From: Macrococcus sp. 19Msa1099
GTDB lineage: Bacteria > Bacillota > Bacilli > Staphylococcales > Staphylococcaceae
DNA: 64,000 nt
Direction: 5' to 3'
Assembly (NCBI GenBank): GCA_019357535.2
Contig: CP079955.1
Coordinates: 1,984,001 to 2,048,000, forward strand
In this document: positions 1 through 9,477 of the stretch, in pieces
Numbering within the stretch: position 1 is the stretch's first letter
How the letters are laid out: each line of letters starts with the position of its first letter
Program-made: the position numbers and the translations under genes
Notes under the pieces: generated by a model
The model's database searches: none
The model's input: the letters and a program-made list of their open reading frames with translations, nothing else
What the model was told of the DNA's origin: nothing

Positions 1-2408
1 TAACCAGAATCGGCTGTTTTAAGTGCTGTATCAGCAAGACCTTTACGGGCACCATGTGTCGAGATAAAGTATTCTAATACCGTTAAACCTTCACGGAATG
101 ATGATTTGATTGGTAACTCAATGATTCGTCCAGATGGGTTGGCCATCAGTCCACGCATACCTGCTAGCTGCGTAAAGTTAGATGCGTTACCACGGGCACC
201 AGAATCACTCATCATGAAGATTGGGTTTAAGTCATCTAAAGAGTTCATTAACTTCGCTTGAATATCATCTTTTGCTTTTGTCCAGATTTCGATAACAGCT
301 GCATAACGTTCACTCTCAGTAATTAAACCACGCGTGAATTGTTTTGTAACTCTATCTACTTTCTCTTCTGCAGCATCAATAATTTCCTGCTTATCTGGTA
401 ATACTACGATATCAGATACACCTACAGTAATACCTGCACGTGATGAATACTTAAATCCTAAGTCTTTCATTCTATCTAACATCATTGAAGTATCTGTTAT
501 ATGGAACTTATTAAATACTTCTGCAATGATCTGACCTAAGAATTTCTTATTAAAAGGTCTAACAAGTGGTGTTTCATCCAATAATTTGAGAAGTCCTTCT
601 TCAGTAATATCAGTTGCATTGATAAAGTATCTGTCTGGTGTTCTTGTTTCTAAGTTAGATAAAGTTGGTTCATTAATATATGGGAAAGATTCCGGCATAA
701 TTTCATTGAATATTACTTTACCAACAGATGTTAACAATAACTGTTTGTTTTGTTCGTCTGTAAATGTAGGATTATTAAATGACCCTGCATAAACGGCGAT
801 TCTTGAATGTAAATGAACATAACCATTCACATAAGCCATGATAACTTCATTTGCGTCTTTAAAGATTTTACCTTCACCAATAGAACCTACACGCTCTAAT
901 GTTAAGTAATAGTTTCCAAGTACCATATCCTGAGATGGTGTAACTACTGGCTTACCATCTTTCGGGTTTAAGATGTTTTGTGCTGCTAACATTAACATAC
1001 GTGCTTCAGCTTGTGCTTCTTTTGATAAAGGTACGTGAACGGCCATTTGGTCACCATCGAAATCGGCATTGTAAGCAGTTGTTACAAGCGGGTGAAGACG
1101 AATTGCACGTCCTTCAACTAATGTTGGTTCAAACGCCTGGATACCTAAACGGTGAAGTGTTGGTGCACGGTTTAACAGTACTGGATGTTCACGAATAACA
1201 TCTTCTAACACATCCCATACTTCTGCTTCCATGCGCTCAATTTTACCTTTAGCATTCTTAATGTTTGTAGCAATTTCACGTTCAACAAGCTCTTTCATAA
1301 CAAATGGCTTAAATAATTCAAGTGCCATTTCTTTAGGAAGACCACATTGATACATCTTTAAGTTAGGTCCTACTACGATAACCGAACGACCAGAGTAGTC
1401 TACACGTTTACCAAGTAAGTTTTGACGGAAACGACCTTGTTTCCCCTTAAGCATATGTGACAAAGATTTTAATGGGCGGTTACCTGGTCCAGTAACCGGA
1501 CGGCCACGACGACCATTATCGATTAACGCATCAACTGCTTCTTGTAACATACGTTTTTCGTTTTGAACGATGATGCCAGGAGCACCTAAATCTAATAAAC
1601 GTTTTAAACGGTTGTTACGGTTAATGACACGACGATATAAATCGTTCAAGTCACTTGTCGCAAAACGTCCACCATCTAATTGAACCATCGGACGAATTTC
1701 AGGTGGGATAATCGGCAGTACATCTAAAATCATCCATGAAGGATCATTTCCTGAGTTACGGAATGATTCTACTACTTCAAGACGTTTAATTGCACGTGTT
1801 AAACGTTGACCAGTTGCAGATTCTAGTTCTTCACGTAATGAACGCAACTCTTGATCTAAATCGATATCAAGAAGTAAATCTTTAATCGCTTCAGCACCCA
1901 TTTTTGCAGTAAATTGACCTGGGAATTTATCATAGTATTCACGATATTCTCTTTCAGATAATAACGTTTTCTTCTCTAGACCCGTTGGCCCTGGATTAAT
2001 TACCGCATAAGAAGCAAAGTAGATGACTTCTTCTAAAGAACGTGGTGACATGTCTAGTAATAATCCCATACGTGATGGAATGCCTTTAAAGTACCAGATA
2101 TGTGATACTGGTGCTGCAAGTTCAATGTGACCCATACGTTCGCGACGTACTTTTGATTTTGTTACTTCAACGCCACAACGGTCACAGACCATACCTTTGT
2201 AACGTACACGTTTATATTTTCCACAGCTACATTCCCAGTCTTTTGTCGGACCAAAAATCTTCTCACAGAATAAACCATCTCTTTCAGGTTTTAATGTACG
2301 GTAGTTAATTGTTTCTGGCTTTTTAACTTCACCGAAACTCCAAGAACGGATTTTTTCAGGTGAAGCGAGACCTATCTTCATGTAATGAAAGTTATTTACA
2401 TCAATCAA
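1..2408 (-). CDS. rpoC: RNA polymerase beta' subunit, N-terminal two thirds (cut by window edge)
   Basis: Largest subunit of DNA-dependent RNA polymerase, holding the catalytic Mg site. 802 complete codons are visible and the frame runs off the left edge; the family is about 1200 residues. The N-terminal zinc ribbon (CSCGKYKR ... CDRCGVEV, near residues 58-80) and the catalytic NADFDGD motif (near residue 450) are intact. The start is a TTG giving [11 protein letters not shown], the same N-terminus I recall from S. aureus, with AAGGAGG seven bases upstream; no ATG fits. It follows rpoB by 103 bases and is surely cotranscribed. Downstream genes lie outside the window. Confidence 0.97.
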   Translation of the reverse strand, partial: MIDVNNFHYMKIGLASPEKIRSWSFGEVKKPETINYRTLKPERDGLFCEKIFGPTKDWECSCGKYKRVRYKGMVCDRCGVEVTKSKVRRERMGHIELAAPVSHIWYFKGIPSRMGLLLDMSPRSLEEVIYFASYAVINPGPTGLEKKTLLSEREYREYYDKFPGQFTAKMGAEAIKDLLLDIDLDQELRSLREELESATGQRLTRAIKRLEVVESFRNSGNDPSWMILDVLPIIPPEIRPMVQLDGGRFATSDLNDLYRRVINRNNRLKRLLDLGAPGIIVQNEKRMLQEAVDALIDNGRRGRPVTGPGNRPLKSLSHMLKGKQGRFRQNLLGKRVDYSGRSVIVVGPNLKMYQCGLPKEMALELFKPFVMKELVEREIATNIKNAKGKIERMEAEVWDVLEDVIREHPVLLNRAPTLHRLGIQAFEPTLVEGRAIRLHPLVTTAYNADFDGDQMAVHVPLSKEAQAEARMLMLAAQNILNPKDGKPVVTPSQDMVLGNYYLTLERVGSIGEGKIFKDANEVIMAYVNGYVHLHSRIAVYAGSFNNPTFTDEQNKQLLLTSVGKVIFNEIMPESFPYINEPTLSNLETRTPDRYFINATDITEEGLLKLLDETPLVRPFNKKFLGQIIAEVFNKFHITDTSMMLDRMKDLGFKYSSRAGITVGVSDIVVLPDKQEIIDAAEEKVDRVTKQFTRGLITESERYAAVIEIWTKAKDDIQAKLMNSLDDLNPIFMMSDSGARGNASNFTQLAGMRGLMANPSGRIIELPIKSSFREGLTVLEYFISTHGARKGLADTALKTADSG

Positions 2409-2462
2409 AGCCCTACCTCCTTAGTATATTAAAAATTTTTCTATATCATAATGAAATTTAGA

Positions 2463-2488
2463 GATGATTCAGCCTCGGCCGAATCATC
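2463..2488 (-). other. Stem-loop in the rpoB-rpoC spacer
   Basis: GATGATTC and GAATCATC form a perfect 8-bp stem around a 10-base loop that contains TCGGCCGA. No U-run follows, so it is not an intrinsic terminator. It may be a processing or stabilising hairpin between the two subunit cistrons; that role is inferred. Confidence 0.4.
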
Positions 2489-2511
2489 GGTTAATTCTTC
2501 CGAGACAGTGA

Positions 2512-5500
2512 TTATTCAGTGATCTCAGCTTCTGGCATCGGCGCTTTAGCAATATTAATCTTAGAATCAACGAAATCGTCATCTTCTAAATCACGCATTT
2601 CAATTTCTTCATCTTTGTTATCCATTACTTTAACGTCTAAACCTAAACTTTGTAACTCTTTCATAAGTACACGGAATGATTCTGGAACACCTGGACGTGG
2701 AATGTTTTCACCTTTAACAATTGCTTCATAAGTTTTAACACGCCCTACAGTATCATCTGATTTGTACGTTAAGATTTCTTGTAAAGTATACGCCGCACCG
2801 TAAGCTTCAAGTGCCCATACTTCCATCTCACCAAAACGTTGTCCACCAAATTGCGCTTTACCACCAAGTGGTTGTTGTGTAACAAGTGAGTAAGGTCCAG
2901 TTGAACGTGCATGTAACTTATCATCAACCATGTGGGCTAATTTAAGCATGTACATTACACCAACTGATACACGGTTATCGAATGGTTCACCAGTACGTCC
3001 ATCATAAAGTACTGTTTTACCGTCACGTGCCATACCAGCTTCTTCGATTGTTGACCAAACATCTTCATCGTTCGCTCCATCAAATACTGGAGACGCAACA
3101 TGCAGACCTAAGTTTTTAGCAGCCATACCTAAGTGTAACTCTAATACTTGTCCGATATTCATACGAGAAGGTACCCCAAGTGGGTTTAACATGATGTCGA
3201 TTGGTGTTCCGTCAGGCATAAATGGCATATCTTCTTCTGGTAAGATACGTGAGATAACCCCTTTATTTCCATGACGTCCACACATTTTATCCCCAACGTG
3301 AATTTTACGTTTTTGAACGATGTAAACACGTACTAATTGGTTAACACCTGGTGGTAACTCGTCGCCATCTTCACGATTGAAGACTTTAACGTCTAATACG
3401 ATACCATCAGCACCGTGTGGTACACGTAATGAAGTATCACGTACTTCACGCGCTTTTTCACCGAAGATTGCATGTAATAAACGTTCTTCAGCCGTTAATT
3501 CAGTAACCCCTTTAGGCGTTACTTTACCAACTAAGATGTCACCATCACGTACTTCAGCTCCAACGAAAATGATACCACGATCATCTAAGTTTTTCAGTGC
3601 ATTATCTGAAACGTTCGGAATGTCACGTGTGATTTCTTCAGGTCCAAGCTTCGTATCACGCGCTTCTGATTCATATTCTTCAATATGGATAGAAGTATAT
3701 ACGTCGTCTTTCACAAGACGTTCGCTCATGATTACAGCATCCTCATAGTTATAACCATCCCAAGTCATAAATCCAACAACTACGTTACGTCCAAGTGCCA
3801 TCTCACCAAGTTCCATAGAAGGACCATCTGCTAAGATTTCACCTTTCGTTACGATGTCACCAGCTTCAACGATTGGACGTTGGTTGTAACAAGTACCAGA
3901 GTTTGAACGTGCGAATTTCGCTAATTTGTATACATCTAAATCTGTTTCGATTTCTTTTCCGCCTTCTTCAACAATACGGCGAACTTTAATTTGACGTGCT
4001 TCTACGTGTTCCACACGACCTTTATATTTCGAAACTACTGCAGCTCCAGAGTCACGCGCAGCTACGTGTTCCATACCCGTACCAACAAATGGCGCTTCTG
4101 GATTCATTAAAGGTACTGCTTGACGTTGCATGTTCGCACCCATTAATGCACGGTTCGAGTCATCGTTTTCTAAGAATGGGATACATGCAGTCGCTGCAGA
4201 AACAACCTGTTTCGGCGATACATCCATGTAATCCATACGTTCACGTGCCATGACTGTGTTATCTCCACGGAAACGACATACAACTTCATCGTCTAAGAAC
4301 TTACCATTGTCATCTAAACGCGCATTCGCCTGAGCAACTACGTAAGCATCTTCTTCATCTGCTGTTAAGTAGTCAATTTGGCTTGTTACTGTATTGGTCT
4401 CGATATCAACTTTTCTATATGGTGTTTCAATGAAACCAAATTCATTTACGCGCGCATAACTTGAAAGTGAGTTGATTAACCCGATGTTTGGGCCCTCAGG
4501 TGTTTCAATCGGACACATACGGCCATAGTGAGAATAGTGAACGTCACGTACTTCCATACCAGCACGTTCTCTTGTTAAACCACCAGGTCCTAATGCAGAT
4601 AAACGACGTTTATGTGTAAGCTCGGCTAATGGATTTGCCTGGTCCATGAACTGAGATAATTGAGAGCTACCAAAGAATTCTTTGATAGATGCAATTACAG
4701 GGCGGATGTTGATTAATTGTTGTGGTGTTACAGATTCAGTATCTTGCAAACTCATACGTTCGCGCACAACACGCTCCATACGACTTAACCCAATACGGAA
4801 TTGATTTTGTAGCAATTCACCTACCGAACGTAAACGACGGTTACCTAAGTGGTCAATATCATCCGTAAATCCAACACCTGCTAGTAAGTTAAAGAAGTAA
4901 CTTACAGAAGATAAGATATCTGCTGGGGTAATACATTTCACCTCATCATCTGGGAAAGCATTACCAATAATTGTCGTTGTACGTTTCTCTTCATCTCCAG
5001 GAACGTAAACTTTAACGGACTGAATTTCAATCGGTTCATCTAATAAGCCATTATCTAAATCATAAACTTTTTGGTTTGCATTGCTTTCTAGCACATCCAT
5101 AATTTGATCTAAATTACGACGGTCTAATAGTGTACCTTCTTCAGCTACGATTTCACCTGTCTCAGTATTCACAATCGGCTCAGCTAACACTTGGTTAAAT
5201 AGACGATGTTTTAAATGTAATTTTTTGTTCATTTTATAACGCCCAACGCTTGCTAAGTCATAGCGTTTTGGATCAAAGAAGCGAGAGTATAATAAACTCT
5301 TAGCATTCTCAACTGTCGGTGGTTCACCTGGACGTAAGCGTTCATAAATTTCAAGCAATGCAGCTTCTGTTGATTCAGTGTTATCTTTATCTAATGCGTT
5401 ACGCAAATATTCATTATCACCTAATAGGTCAATAATTTCTTGATCCGTACTAAATCCTAACGCACGGAGCAACACCGTAATTGGAAGTTTACGTGTACGA

Positions 5501-6054
5501 TCAATACGTACAAATACAACATCCTTCGCATCAGTTTCATATTCAAGCCATGCACCACGGTTAGGGATTACAGTCGCACCGAAGCTGACTTTACCGTTTT
5601 TGTCTACTTTGTCATTGAAATAAACTGACGGTGAACGAACAAGCTGAGACACGATAACACGTTCGGCACCGTTAATAACGAACGTACCTGTATCAGTCAT
5701 TAATGGGAAATCACCCATAAATACTTCTTGTTCTTTCACTTCACCTGTTTCTTTGATGATTAAACGAACCTTAACACGAAGTGGTGCAGCATAAGTTGCA
5801 TCACGGTTTTTCGATTCATCTAAATCGTACTTTGGTTCACCTAATTTGTAATCTACAAACTCTAATGATAAGTTACCTGTGAAGTCTTCAATCGGAGAAA
5901 TGTCTTTAAACATTTCGATTAAACCTTCTTTTAGGAACCAATCATAAGATTTCGTTTGAATCTCGATTAAGTTAGGTAGTTCTAGAATTTCGGAAATTCT
6001 CGCATAACTTCTACGTTTACGATGTCTTCCGTATTGGATAAGTTGACCTGTCAA
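2512..6054 (-). CDS. rpoB: RNA polymerase beta subunit
   Basis: Beta subunit of RNA polymerase, full length at about 1180 residues. The sequence tracks S. aureus RpoB closely from [13 protein letters not shown] to the acidic C-terminus. The rifampicin pocket ([25 protein letters not shown], near residues 460-490) shows the Asp, His, Arg and Ser residues of susceptible enzymes, so no common rifampicin-resistance change is visible. An in-frame GTG at 6063 lies inside the GAGGGG ribosome-binding site, so I prefer the TTG at 6054, eight bases behind it. That start also matches the S. aureus N-terminus. It has its own sigma-A promoter at 6222-6250 and is followed by rpoC. Confidence 0.97.
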   Translation of the reverse strand: MTGQLIQYGRHRKRRSYARISEILELPNLIEIQTKSYDWFLKEGLIEMFKDISPIEDFTGNLSLEFVDYKLGEPKYDLDESKNRDATYAAPLRVKVRLIIKETGEVKEQEVFMGDFPLMTDTGTFVINGAERVIVSQLVRSPSVYFNDKVDKNGKVSFGATVIPNRGAWLEYETDAKDVVFVRIDRTRKLPITVLLRALGFSTDQEIIDLLGDNEYLRNALDKDNTESTEAALLEIYERLRPGEPPTVENAKSLLYSRFFDPKRYDLASVGRYKMNKKLHLKHRLFNQVLAEPIVNTETGEIVAEEGTLLDRRNLDQIMDVLESNANQKVYDLDNGLLDEPIEIQSVKVYVPGDEEKRTTTIIGNAFPDDEVKCITPADILSSVSYFFNLLAGVGFTDDIDHLGNRRLRSVGELLQNQFRIGLSRMERVVRERMSLQDTESVTPQQLINIRPVIASIKEFFGSSQLSQFMDQANPLAELTHKRRLSALGPGGLTRERAGMEVRDVHYSHYGRMCPIETPEGPNIGLINSLSSYARVNEFGFIETPYRKVDIETNTVTSQIDYLTADEEDAYVVAQANARLDDNGKFLDDEVVCRFRGDNTVMARERMDYMDVSPKQVVSAATACIPFLENDDSNRALMGANMQRQAVPLMNPEAPFVGTGMEHVAARDSGAAVVSKYKGRVEHVEARQIKVRRIVEEGGKEIETDLDVYKLAKFARSNSGTCYNQRPIVEAGDIVTKGEILADGPSMELGEMALGRNVVVGFMTWDGYNYEDAVIMSERLVKDDVYTSIHIEEYESEARDTKLGPEEITRDIPNVSDNALKNLDDRGIIFVGAEVRDGDILVGKVTPKGVTELTAEERLLHAIFGEKAREVRDTSLRVPHGADGIVLDVKVFNREDGDELPPGVNQLVRVYIVQKRKIHVGDKMCGRHGNKGVISRILPEEDMPFMPDGTPIDIMLNPLGVPSRMNIGQVLELHLGMAAKNLGLHVASPVFDGANDEDVWSTIEEAGMARDGKTVLYDGRTGEPFDNRVSVGVMYMLKLAHMVDDKLHARSTGPYSLVTQQPLGGKAQFGGQRFGEMEVWALEAYGAAYTLQEILTYKSDDTVGRVKTYEAIVKGENIPRPGVPESFRVLMKELQSLGLDVKVMDNKDEEIEMRDLEDDDFVDSKINIAKAPMPEAEITE

Positions 6055-6079
6055 CAGATTCACCCCTCAAAAAATTGTG

Positions 6080-6201
6080 GTGCACACTTATTCATATAGC
6101 GTTGTTAAGACAAAAAGAAAACGGAAATCAGATCATTCCATTTTCATTTTCTTTTGCTCATCCGACATCTATAAAAGATAGAAAAGTGCACACTTATTCA
6201 T
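6080..6201 (-). repeat. 16-base direct repeat in the rpoB leader
   Basis: The 16-mer GTGCACACTTATTCAT (plus strand) occurs at 6080-6095 and again at 6186-6201, on either side of the leader hairpin at 6112-6155. On the transcript each copy reads ATGAATAAGTGTGCAC and opens a tiny frame: MNKCALFYLL in the first, [11 protein letters not shown] in the second. The second stops at 6060, six bases before the rpoB TTG. Neither copy has a clear ribosome-binding site, so translation is uncertain. Confidence 0.6.
6112..6155 (-). terminator. Hairpin and U-run in the rpoB leader (possible attenuator)
   Basis: On the minus strand, GAAAATGGAA and TTTCCGTTTTC can form an A/T-rich stem around about 8 bases, followed by TTTTCTTTTT. 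It lies between the rpoB promoter and the rpoB start, so it could reduce read-through into rpoBC. It is weaker than the terminators after rplL or nupC. Confidence 0.45.
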
Positions 6202-6221
6202 TTAAAATTTTACATTCTATT

Positions 6222-6250
6222 ACTATAACAGACAGATTGTATAAGGTCAA
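6222..6250 (-). promoter_or_regulatory. Sigma-A promoter for rpoB-rpoC
   Basis: TTGACC (6250-6245), 17 bases, TATAGT (6227-6222) on the minus strand. The -35 hexamer overlaps the TGA stop codon of the upstream methyltransferase gene. This gives rpoBC a start independent of rplJL. Confidence 0.8.
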
Positions 6251-6843
6251 CCTTTTACACTCTTTAATATATAGTAGCCTTTATCTTTCTTAAGCACTGT
6301 GACATTACCAAAAACCTCATCCATCTTTTTCCTCGCTGATGGCATCCCTTGTTTCTTTTGTATTACAACATATAGTGCACCTCGATGTTCTAATATGTTA
6401 TAACTATCTGAAAGAATGCGATGTACAACATCTTTACCCGCACGAATAGGCGGGTTTGTAATAACTGCATCAAACTGTTCAGTTACTTCATTTAAACCAT
6501 CGCTTTTATAAATCATGGCGTTATTAATTTTGTTTGTCACGGCGTTTCTTTCTGATAAAGCTAACGCACGCGTATTCACATCCACCATATGTACTGTTGA
6601 TTCTGGGAAATGATTTGCTACCATCAATCCCATCGTACCGTATCCACATCCTACATCTAAAATACGTTCAGGTTGTGCATCATCCAAAAATGTTTGTACA
6701 AGTAATTTTGATCCGAAATCGACGCCGCCTTTAGAAAACACACCGGCATCGGTCGTAAGTTTTAAGCTATGACTCCCCATATTAAAATCGATTGTACTTT
6801 CATGACTTGCTACCGTTTGTTCTTCACTATAATAATGACTCAC
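6247..6843 (-). CDS. ybxB: YbxB/RsmC-like class I methyltransferase (probable rRNA guanine-N2 methylase)
   Basis: A 198-residue SAM-dependent methyltransferase of the RsmC/YbxB family. It shows the SAM-binding motif DVGCGYG near residue 62 and the catalytic NPPIRAG motif near 130, which is typical of enzymes that methylate exocyclic amino groups of nucleic acid bases. It is half the size of E. coli RsmC, like other Firmicute members with a single catalytic domain. The start is GTG, set by GAGGTG seven bases upstream. It lies between rplL and rpoB, as in staphylococci and Bacillus, consistent with a ribosome target. The exact methylated base is not shown here. Confidence 0.9.
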   Translation of the reverse strand: MSHYYSEEQTVASHESTIDFNMGSHSLKLTTDAGVFSKGGVDFGSKLLVQTFLDDAQPERILDVGCGYGTMGLMVANHFPESTVHMVDVNTRALALSERNAVTNKINNAMIYKSDGLNEVTEQFDAVITNPPIRAGKDVVHRILSDSYNILEHRGALYVVIQKKQGMPSARKKMDEVFGNVTVLKKDKGYYILKSVKG

Positions 6844-6859
6844 TCTGACACCTCACTTA

Positions 6860-6892
6860 TTTCAACTCAGCGCAATGCGCGCTCAGTTGAAA
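6860..6892 (-). promoter_or_regulatory. 14-base-arm palindrome at the 5' end of the ybxB transcript
   Basis: The arms 6860-6873 and 6879-6892 pair with one C-C mismatch (8 bp plus 5 bp) around a 5-base loop. A TATAAT (6897-6892) abuts the palindrome, though no good -35 precedes it, so a start site would fall inside the repeat. It could be a 5' mRNA hairpin or an operator over the start site. Confidence 0.45.
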
Positions 6893-6912
6893 TTATACTA
6901 ATATAAAGCAAG

Positions 6913-6944
6913 AAAAACCCGTTATATACATAACGGGTTTTAAA
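6913..6944 (-). terminator. Intrinsic terminator after rplL
   Basis: A perfect 12-bp stem (6914-6925 with 6930-6941), four-base loop and a U-run of five on the minus strand, 12 bases after the rplL stop codon. It should end most rplJ-rplL transcripts. Confidence 0.9.
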
Positions 6945-6955
6945 CAAAAGAGAAA

Positions 6956-7321
6956 TTATTTAACTTCTACAGTTGCTCCAGCTTCTTCTAATTTAGCTTT
7001 TAATTCTTCAGCTTCGTCTTTAGAAACAGCTTCTTTAACAACTTTAGGAGCGTTGTCAACTAAGTCTTTAGCGTCTTTTAATCCTAAACCAGTTGCTTCT
7101 TTAACAGCTTTAACAACTTTGATTTTTGAAGAACCAGCAGATACTAATTCTACGTCAAATTCAGTTTTCTCAGCAGCAGCACCTTCGCCACCAGCAGCAC
7201 CAGCTACAGCTACAGGAGCAGCAGCAGTTACACCAAATTCTTCTTCGATTGCTTTAACTAAATCGTTTAATTCTAAAACTGACATTTCTTTAATCATTTC
7301 GATAATTTTTTCGTTAGACAT
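6956..7321 (-). CDS. rplL: 50S ribosomal protein L7/L12
   Basis: Acidic stalk protein of the large subunit that recruits and activates translational GTPases. 121 residues: N-terminal dimerisation helices (to about residue 32), an Ala/Gly-rich hinge ([19 protein letters not shown], about 33-52) and the C-terminal factor-binding domain with [21 protein letters not shown]. The ATG is preceded by GGAGG at good spacing. It lies 55 bases after rplJ and is followed by a strong terminator, so rplJ-rplL form the L10 operon under the leader at 7908-8050. Base composition and length are normal. Confidence 0.98.
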   Translation of the reverse strand: MSNEKIIEMIKEMSVLELNDLVKAIEEEFGVTAAAPVAVAGAAGGEGAAAEKTEFDVELVSAGSSKIKVVKAVKEATGLGLKDAKDLVDNAPKVVKEAVSKDEAEELKAKLEEAGATVEVK

Positions 7322-7376
7322 GTTTTATTCCTCCATTTAAATTTTAATTAGTTTTTATGAAACTTGTTTTAAGAGC

Positions 7377-7895
7377 TTACGCTTCTTCAGCAGCAGTTTC
7401 TTCTCCGCCTTGTTGCTCTCCAACCGCTTTAACTGCATATGCGAAGTTGCGGATTGGTGCTTGTAATACTGAAAGAACCATAGAAATAAGTCCTTCTTTT
7501 GATGGTAAAGATGCAATAGCTTTAACATCTTCAGCAGACGTTACAGTTCCTTCGATGATACCAGCTTTAATATCTAACGCTTCGTTTTCTTTAGCGAAAT
7601 CAGCGATAATTTTAGCTGGAGCAACAACTTCCTCAGTTGAGAATGCGATAGCGTTTGGACCTGTTAAGAATTCATCAATTCCTTCAATTCCAGCAGCAAC
7701 AGCAGAACGACGAACTAAAGTGTTTTTATATACTTTGAATTCCACGCCAGCTTCACGAAGTTGTTTACGTAGTTCTGTTACTTGCGCAACTGTTAAACCA
7801 CGGTAGTCAACGATGATTGTTGATACTGAATTTTTTAACTGTTCAGTAATCACGTCAGCTTTTTGTTGTTTGATTTCGATCGCTTTTGTACTCAT
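7377..7895 (-). CDS. rplJ: 50S ribosomal protein L10
   Basis: L10 anchors the L7/L12 dimers to 23S rRNA to form the stalk. 172 residues from the ATG at 7895 ([12 protein letters not shown]), which has GGAGGTG eight bases upstream. An in-frame extension back to 7967 runs through the attenuator hairpin and lacks a ribosome-binding site, so it is rejected. The N-terminal RNA-binding part and the C-terminal helix that binds L12 are both present. The L10-L12 complex probably represses its own synthesis through the leader RNA just upstream. Confidence 0.97.
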   Translation of the reverse strand: MSTKAIEIKQQKADVITEQLKNSVSTIIVDYRGLTVAQVTELRKQLREAGVEFKVYKNTLVRRSAVAAGIEGIDEFLTGPNAIAFSTEEVVAPAKIIADFAKENEALDIKAGIIEGTVTSAEDVKAIASLPSKEGLISMVLSVLQAPIRNFAYAVKAVGEQQGGEETAAEEA

Positions 7896-7907
7896 TGTGA
7901 CACCTCC

Positions 7908-8050
7908 ATTAAGATTTTCGTGCTTTTCTAATAAGAGTATTAAAAAAGCACTTTTCACCCATGGCAAAAAGTGCTTGAAATGTTCAAGTCAAATTTCACC
8001 TCGGTAGGATTATTAAGCTTAACGCCCCTACTGTCTTAGGTTATTTATAA
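7908..8050 (-). ncRNA. L10 leader (autoregulatory mRNA element)
   Basis: The long leader between the promoter and rplJ carries a stem made by CAGTAGGGGCG and AATCCTACCGAGG with unpaired purines, resembling the kink-turn target of L10(L12)4. An intrinsic terminator follows at 7941-7976. A later stretch, AAAAGCACG (around 7919-7927), repeats part of the terminator arm and may take part in alternative pairing. Position and layout match the Firmicute L10 leader family; the individual pairings are my reading. Confidence 0.8.
7941..7976 (-). terminator. Attenuator terminator inside the L10 leader
   Basis: A 10-bp stem (7946-7955 with 7967-7976) followed by six U on the minus strand, ahead of rplJ. 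Its position before the gene makes it an attenuator rather than an operon end. Confidence 0.85.
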
Positions 8051-8062
8051 AATACAAATTAC

Positions 8063-8091
8063 ACTATATCGTGAAACTTGAATCTTGTCAA
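8063..8091 (-). promoter_or_regulatory. Sigma-A promoter for rplJ-rplL
   Basis: TTGACA (8091-8086), 17 bases, TATAGT (8068-8063) on the minus strand: a consensus -35 and a one-mismatch -10. It begins 14 bases after the rplA stop codon. Confidence 0.9.
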
Positions 8092-8104
8092 TTGTTTTTA
8101 AAAA

Positions 8105-8800
8105 TTAGTTTCTTACTTCTGATGGGTCGATTTTAATACCAGGGCCCATAGTTGTTGTTACAGCAACTGTTTTGAAGTAAGTACCTTTAGATGAAGCTGG
8201 TTTAGCTTTAGCTAAAACATCTTTAAGTGTGTTAAAGTTTTCAACTAATTTATCAGCATCAAATGATACTTTACCGATTGCAGCATGAACGATACCAGAT
8301 TTCTCAGCACGGTATTCTACTTTACCAGCTTTGATTTCTTGAACCGCTTTCGTTACATCCATAGTAACTGTTCCAGTTTTAGGGTTTGGCATTAAACCTT
8401 TAGGTCCAAGTACACGACCAAGTTTACCAACTTCTCCCATCATATCTGGAGTTGCAACGATAACATCAAAATCGAACCATCCTTGGTTAATTTTATTGAT
8501 GTATTCTGAATCACCAACGAAGTCAGCACCTGCTGCTTCAGCTTCTTTTAATTTTTCACCTTTAGCAAATACTAATACACGTTGAGTTTTACCAGTACCA
8601 TTTGGAAGTACTACAGCCCCACGGATTTGCTGATCGTTTTTACGCACGTCAATTCCTAGACGGAATGCAACTTCAACAGATGCATCAAAGTTAACAGTGC
8701 TCGTTTCTTTCGCAAGTTTGATTGCTTCTTCTACAGAGTAGAATTTTGTGCTATCAACTTTTTGAGCGGCTTCTTGATATTTTTTACCTTTTTTAGCCAT
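8105..8800 (-). CDS. rplA: 50S ribosomal protein L1
   Basis: L1 forms the mobile stalk near the ribosomal E site and, in bacteria, also represses translation of its own operon. 231 residues, normal length, with the conserved [18 protein letters not shown] segment near residues 125-145. The ATG start has AAGGAGG nine bases upstream. The second gene of rplK-rplA, it is preceded by 106 bases that hold two hairpins and a copy of the GTGGGAGG ... ACCAC motif, a likely L1 target. Confidence 0.98.
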   Translation of the reverse strand: MAKKGKKYQEAAQKVDSTKFYSVEEAIKLAKETSTVNFDASVEVAFRLGIDVRKNDQQIRGAVVLPNGTGKTQRVLVFAKGEKLKEAEAAGADFVGDSEYINKINQGWFDFDVIVATPDMMGEVGKLGRVLGPKGLMPNPKTGTVTMDVTKAVQEIKAGKVEYRAEKSGIVHAAIGKVSFDADKLVENFNTLKDVLAKAKPASSKGTYFKTVAVTTTMGPGIKIDPSEVRN

Positions 8801-8819
8801 TGTTCATTTCCTCCTTATA

Positions 8820-8845
8820 GTGGTTTTAGCGGAATTTCCTCCCAC
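8820..8845 (-). promoter_or_regulatory. Candidate L1-binding mRNA motif before rplA
   Basis: On the transcript GTGGGAGG (8845-8838) is followed by a small loop and ACCAC (8824-8820), just ahead of the rplA ribosome-binding site. The same two blocks occur before rplK (9356-9387). L1 is known to bind operators that mimic its 23S site; assignment of this copy is inferred. Confidence 0.5.
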
Positions 8846-8847
8846 GG

Positions 8848-8890
8848 GCATTGCTATATACAATGCAAGAGCAGACGAGTTAACGTCTGC
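8848..8890 (-). other. Two hairpins in the rplK-rplA spacer
   Basis: GCAGACG/CGTCTGC (8871-8890) and GCATTG/CAATGC (8848-8866) form two adjacent stems on the transcript right after the rplK stop. Neither has a U-run, so they probably structure or stabilise the mRNA. Confidence 0.5.
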
Positions 8891-8906
8891 TTAAATCTTG
8901 ATTCTA

Positions 8907-9329
8907 TTATTTAATTTCTACACCCATACTACGAGCAGTACCAGCAACAATTCTCATTGCCGCTTCTACGCTTGCTGCATTTAAATCTTCCATTTTAGCT
9001 TCAGCGATTTCACGTACTTGATCTTCAGTTACTGTAGCAACTTTATTTTTGTTAGGTTCACCAGAACCTTTCTCAATTTTAGCTGCTTTCTTAAGTAATA
9101 CTGCTGCAGGTGGTGTTTTAGTGATAAATGTAAATGAACGGTCTTCAAATACAGAAATTTCAACCGGAATAATTAAACCTGCTTGTTCTTGTGTACGTGC
9201 GTTAAATTCCTTACAGAATCCCATAATGTTTACACCCGCTTGACCTAATGCTGGTCCAACTGGTGGTGCTGGATTTGCTTTCCCCGCAGGGATTTGTAAT
9301 TTAACAACTTTGATTACTTTTTTAGCCAC
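8907..9329 (-). CDS. rplK: 50S ribosomal protein L11
   Basis: L11 binds the GTPase-associated centre of 23S rRNA and takes part in factor-dependent GTP hydrolysis. 140 residues from the GTG at 9329 ([12 protein letters not shown]), equal to the S. aureus length. An upstream GTG at 9338 is inside the AAGGAGGTG ribosome-binding site, so it cannot be the start. The proline-rich N-terminal segment [17 protein letters not shown] and the RNA-binding C-terminal domain are intact. It is the first gene of rplK-rplA, with its own promoter at 9417-9445. Confidence 0.97.
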   Translation of the reverse strand: MAKKVIKVVKLQIPAGKANPAPPVGPALGQAGVNIMGFCKEFNARTQEQAGLIIPVEISVFEDRSFTFITKTPPAAVLLKKAAKIEKGSGEPNKNKVATVTEDQVREIAEAKMEDLNAASVEAAMRIVAGTARSMGVEIK

Positions 9330-9355
9330 GATGTGCACCTCCTTGATATCGTGAT

Positions 9356-9387
9356 GTGGTCACAGGGTATGATATTTACCCTCCCAC
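9356..9387 (-). promoter_or_regulatory. L1-binding mRNA motif before rplK
   Basis: On the transcript GTGGGAGG (9387-9380), a short stem GGGTA ... TACCC, then ACCAC (9360-9356) lie just upstream of the rplK ribosome-binding site. This fits the leader site through which L1 represses the L11-L1 operon. Confidence 0.65.
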
Positions 9388-9416
9388 TCATATACGTGCA
9401 TTTGCACGACTATAAA

Positions 9417-9445
9417 ATATTACCACTTTAAACCCATTTTGGCAA
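9417..9445 (-). promoter_or_regulatory. Sigma-A promoter for rplK-rplA
   Basis: TTGCCA (9445-9440), 17 bases, TAATAT (9422-9417) on the minus strand, starting 33 bases after the nusG stop. Confidence 0.75.
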
Positions 9446-9477
9446 GTGAAAATTTACAATTATTTATAAAATGAATA

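Noticed and set aside
334-6293. Plus-strand open frames opposite rpoC and rpoB
   Set aside because: Low-complexity antisense frames of strongly coding genes; Ser/Ile/Thr-rich and without recognisable motifs.
7896-7967. N-terminal extension of L10 by 24 residues
   Set aside because: The extension would be coded by the attenuator hairpin and has no ribosome-binding site, while the ATG at 7895 has a good one.
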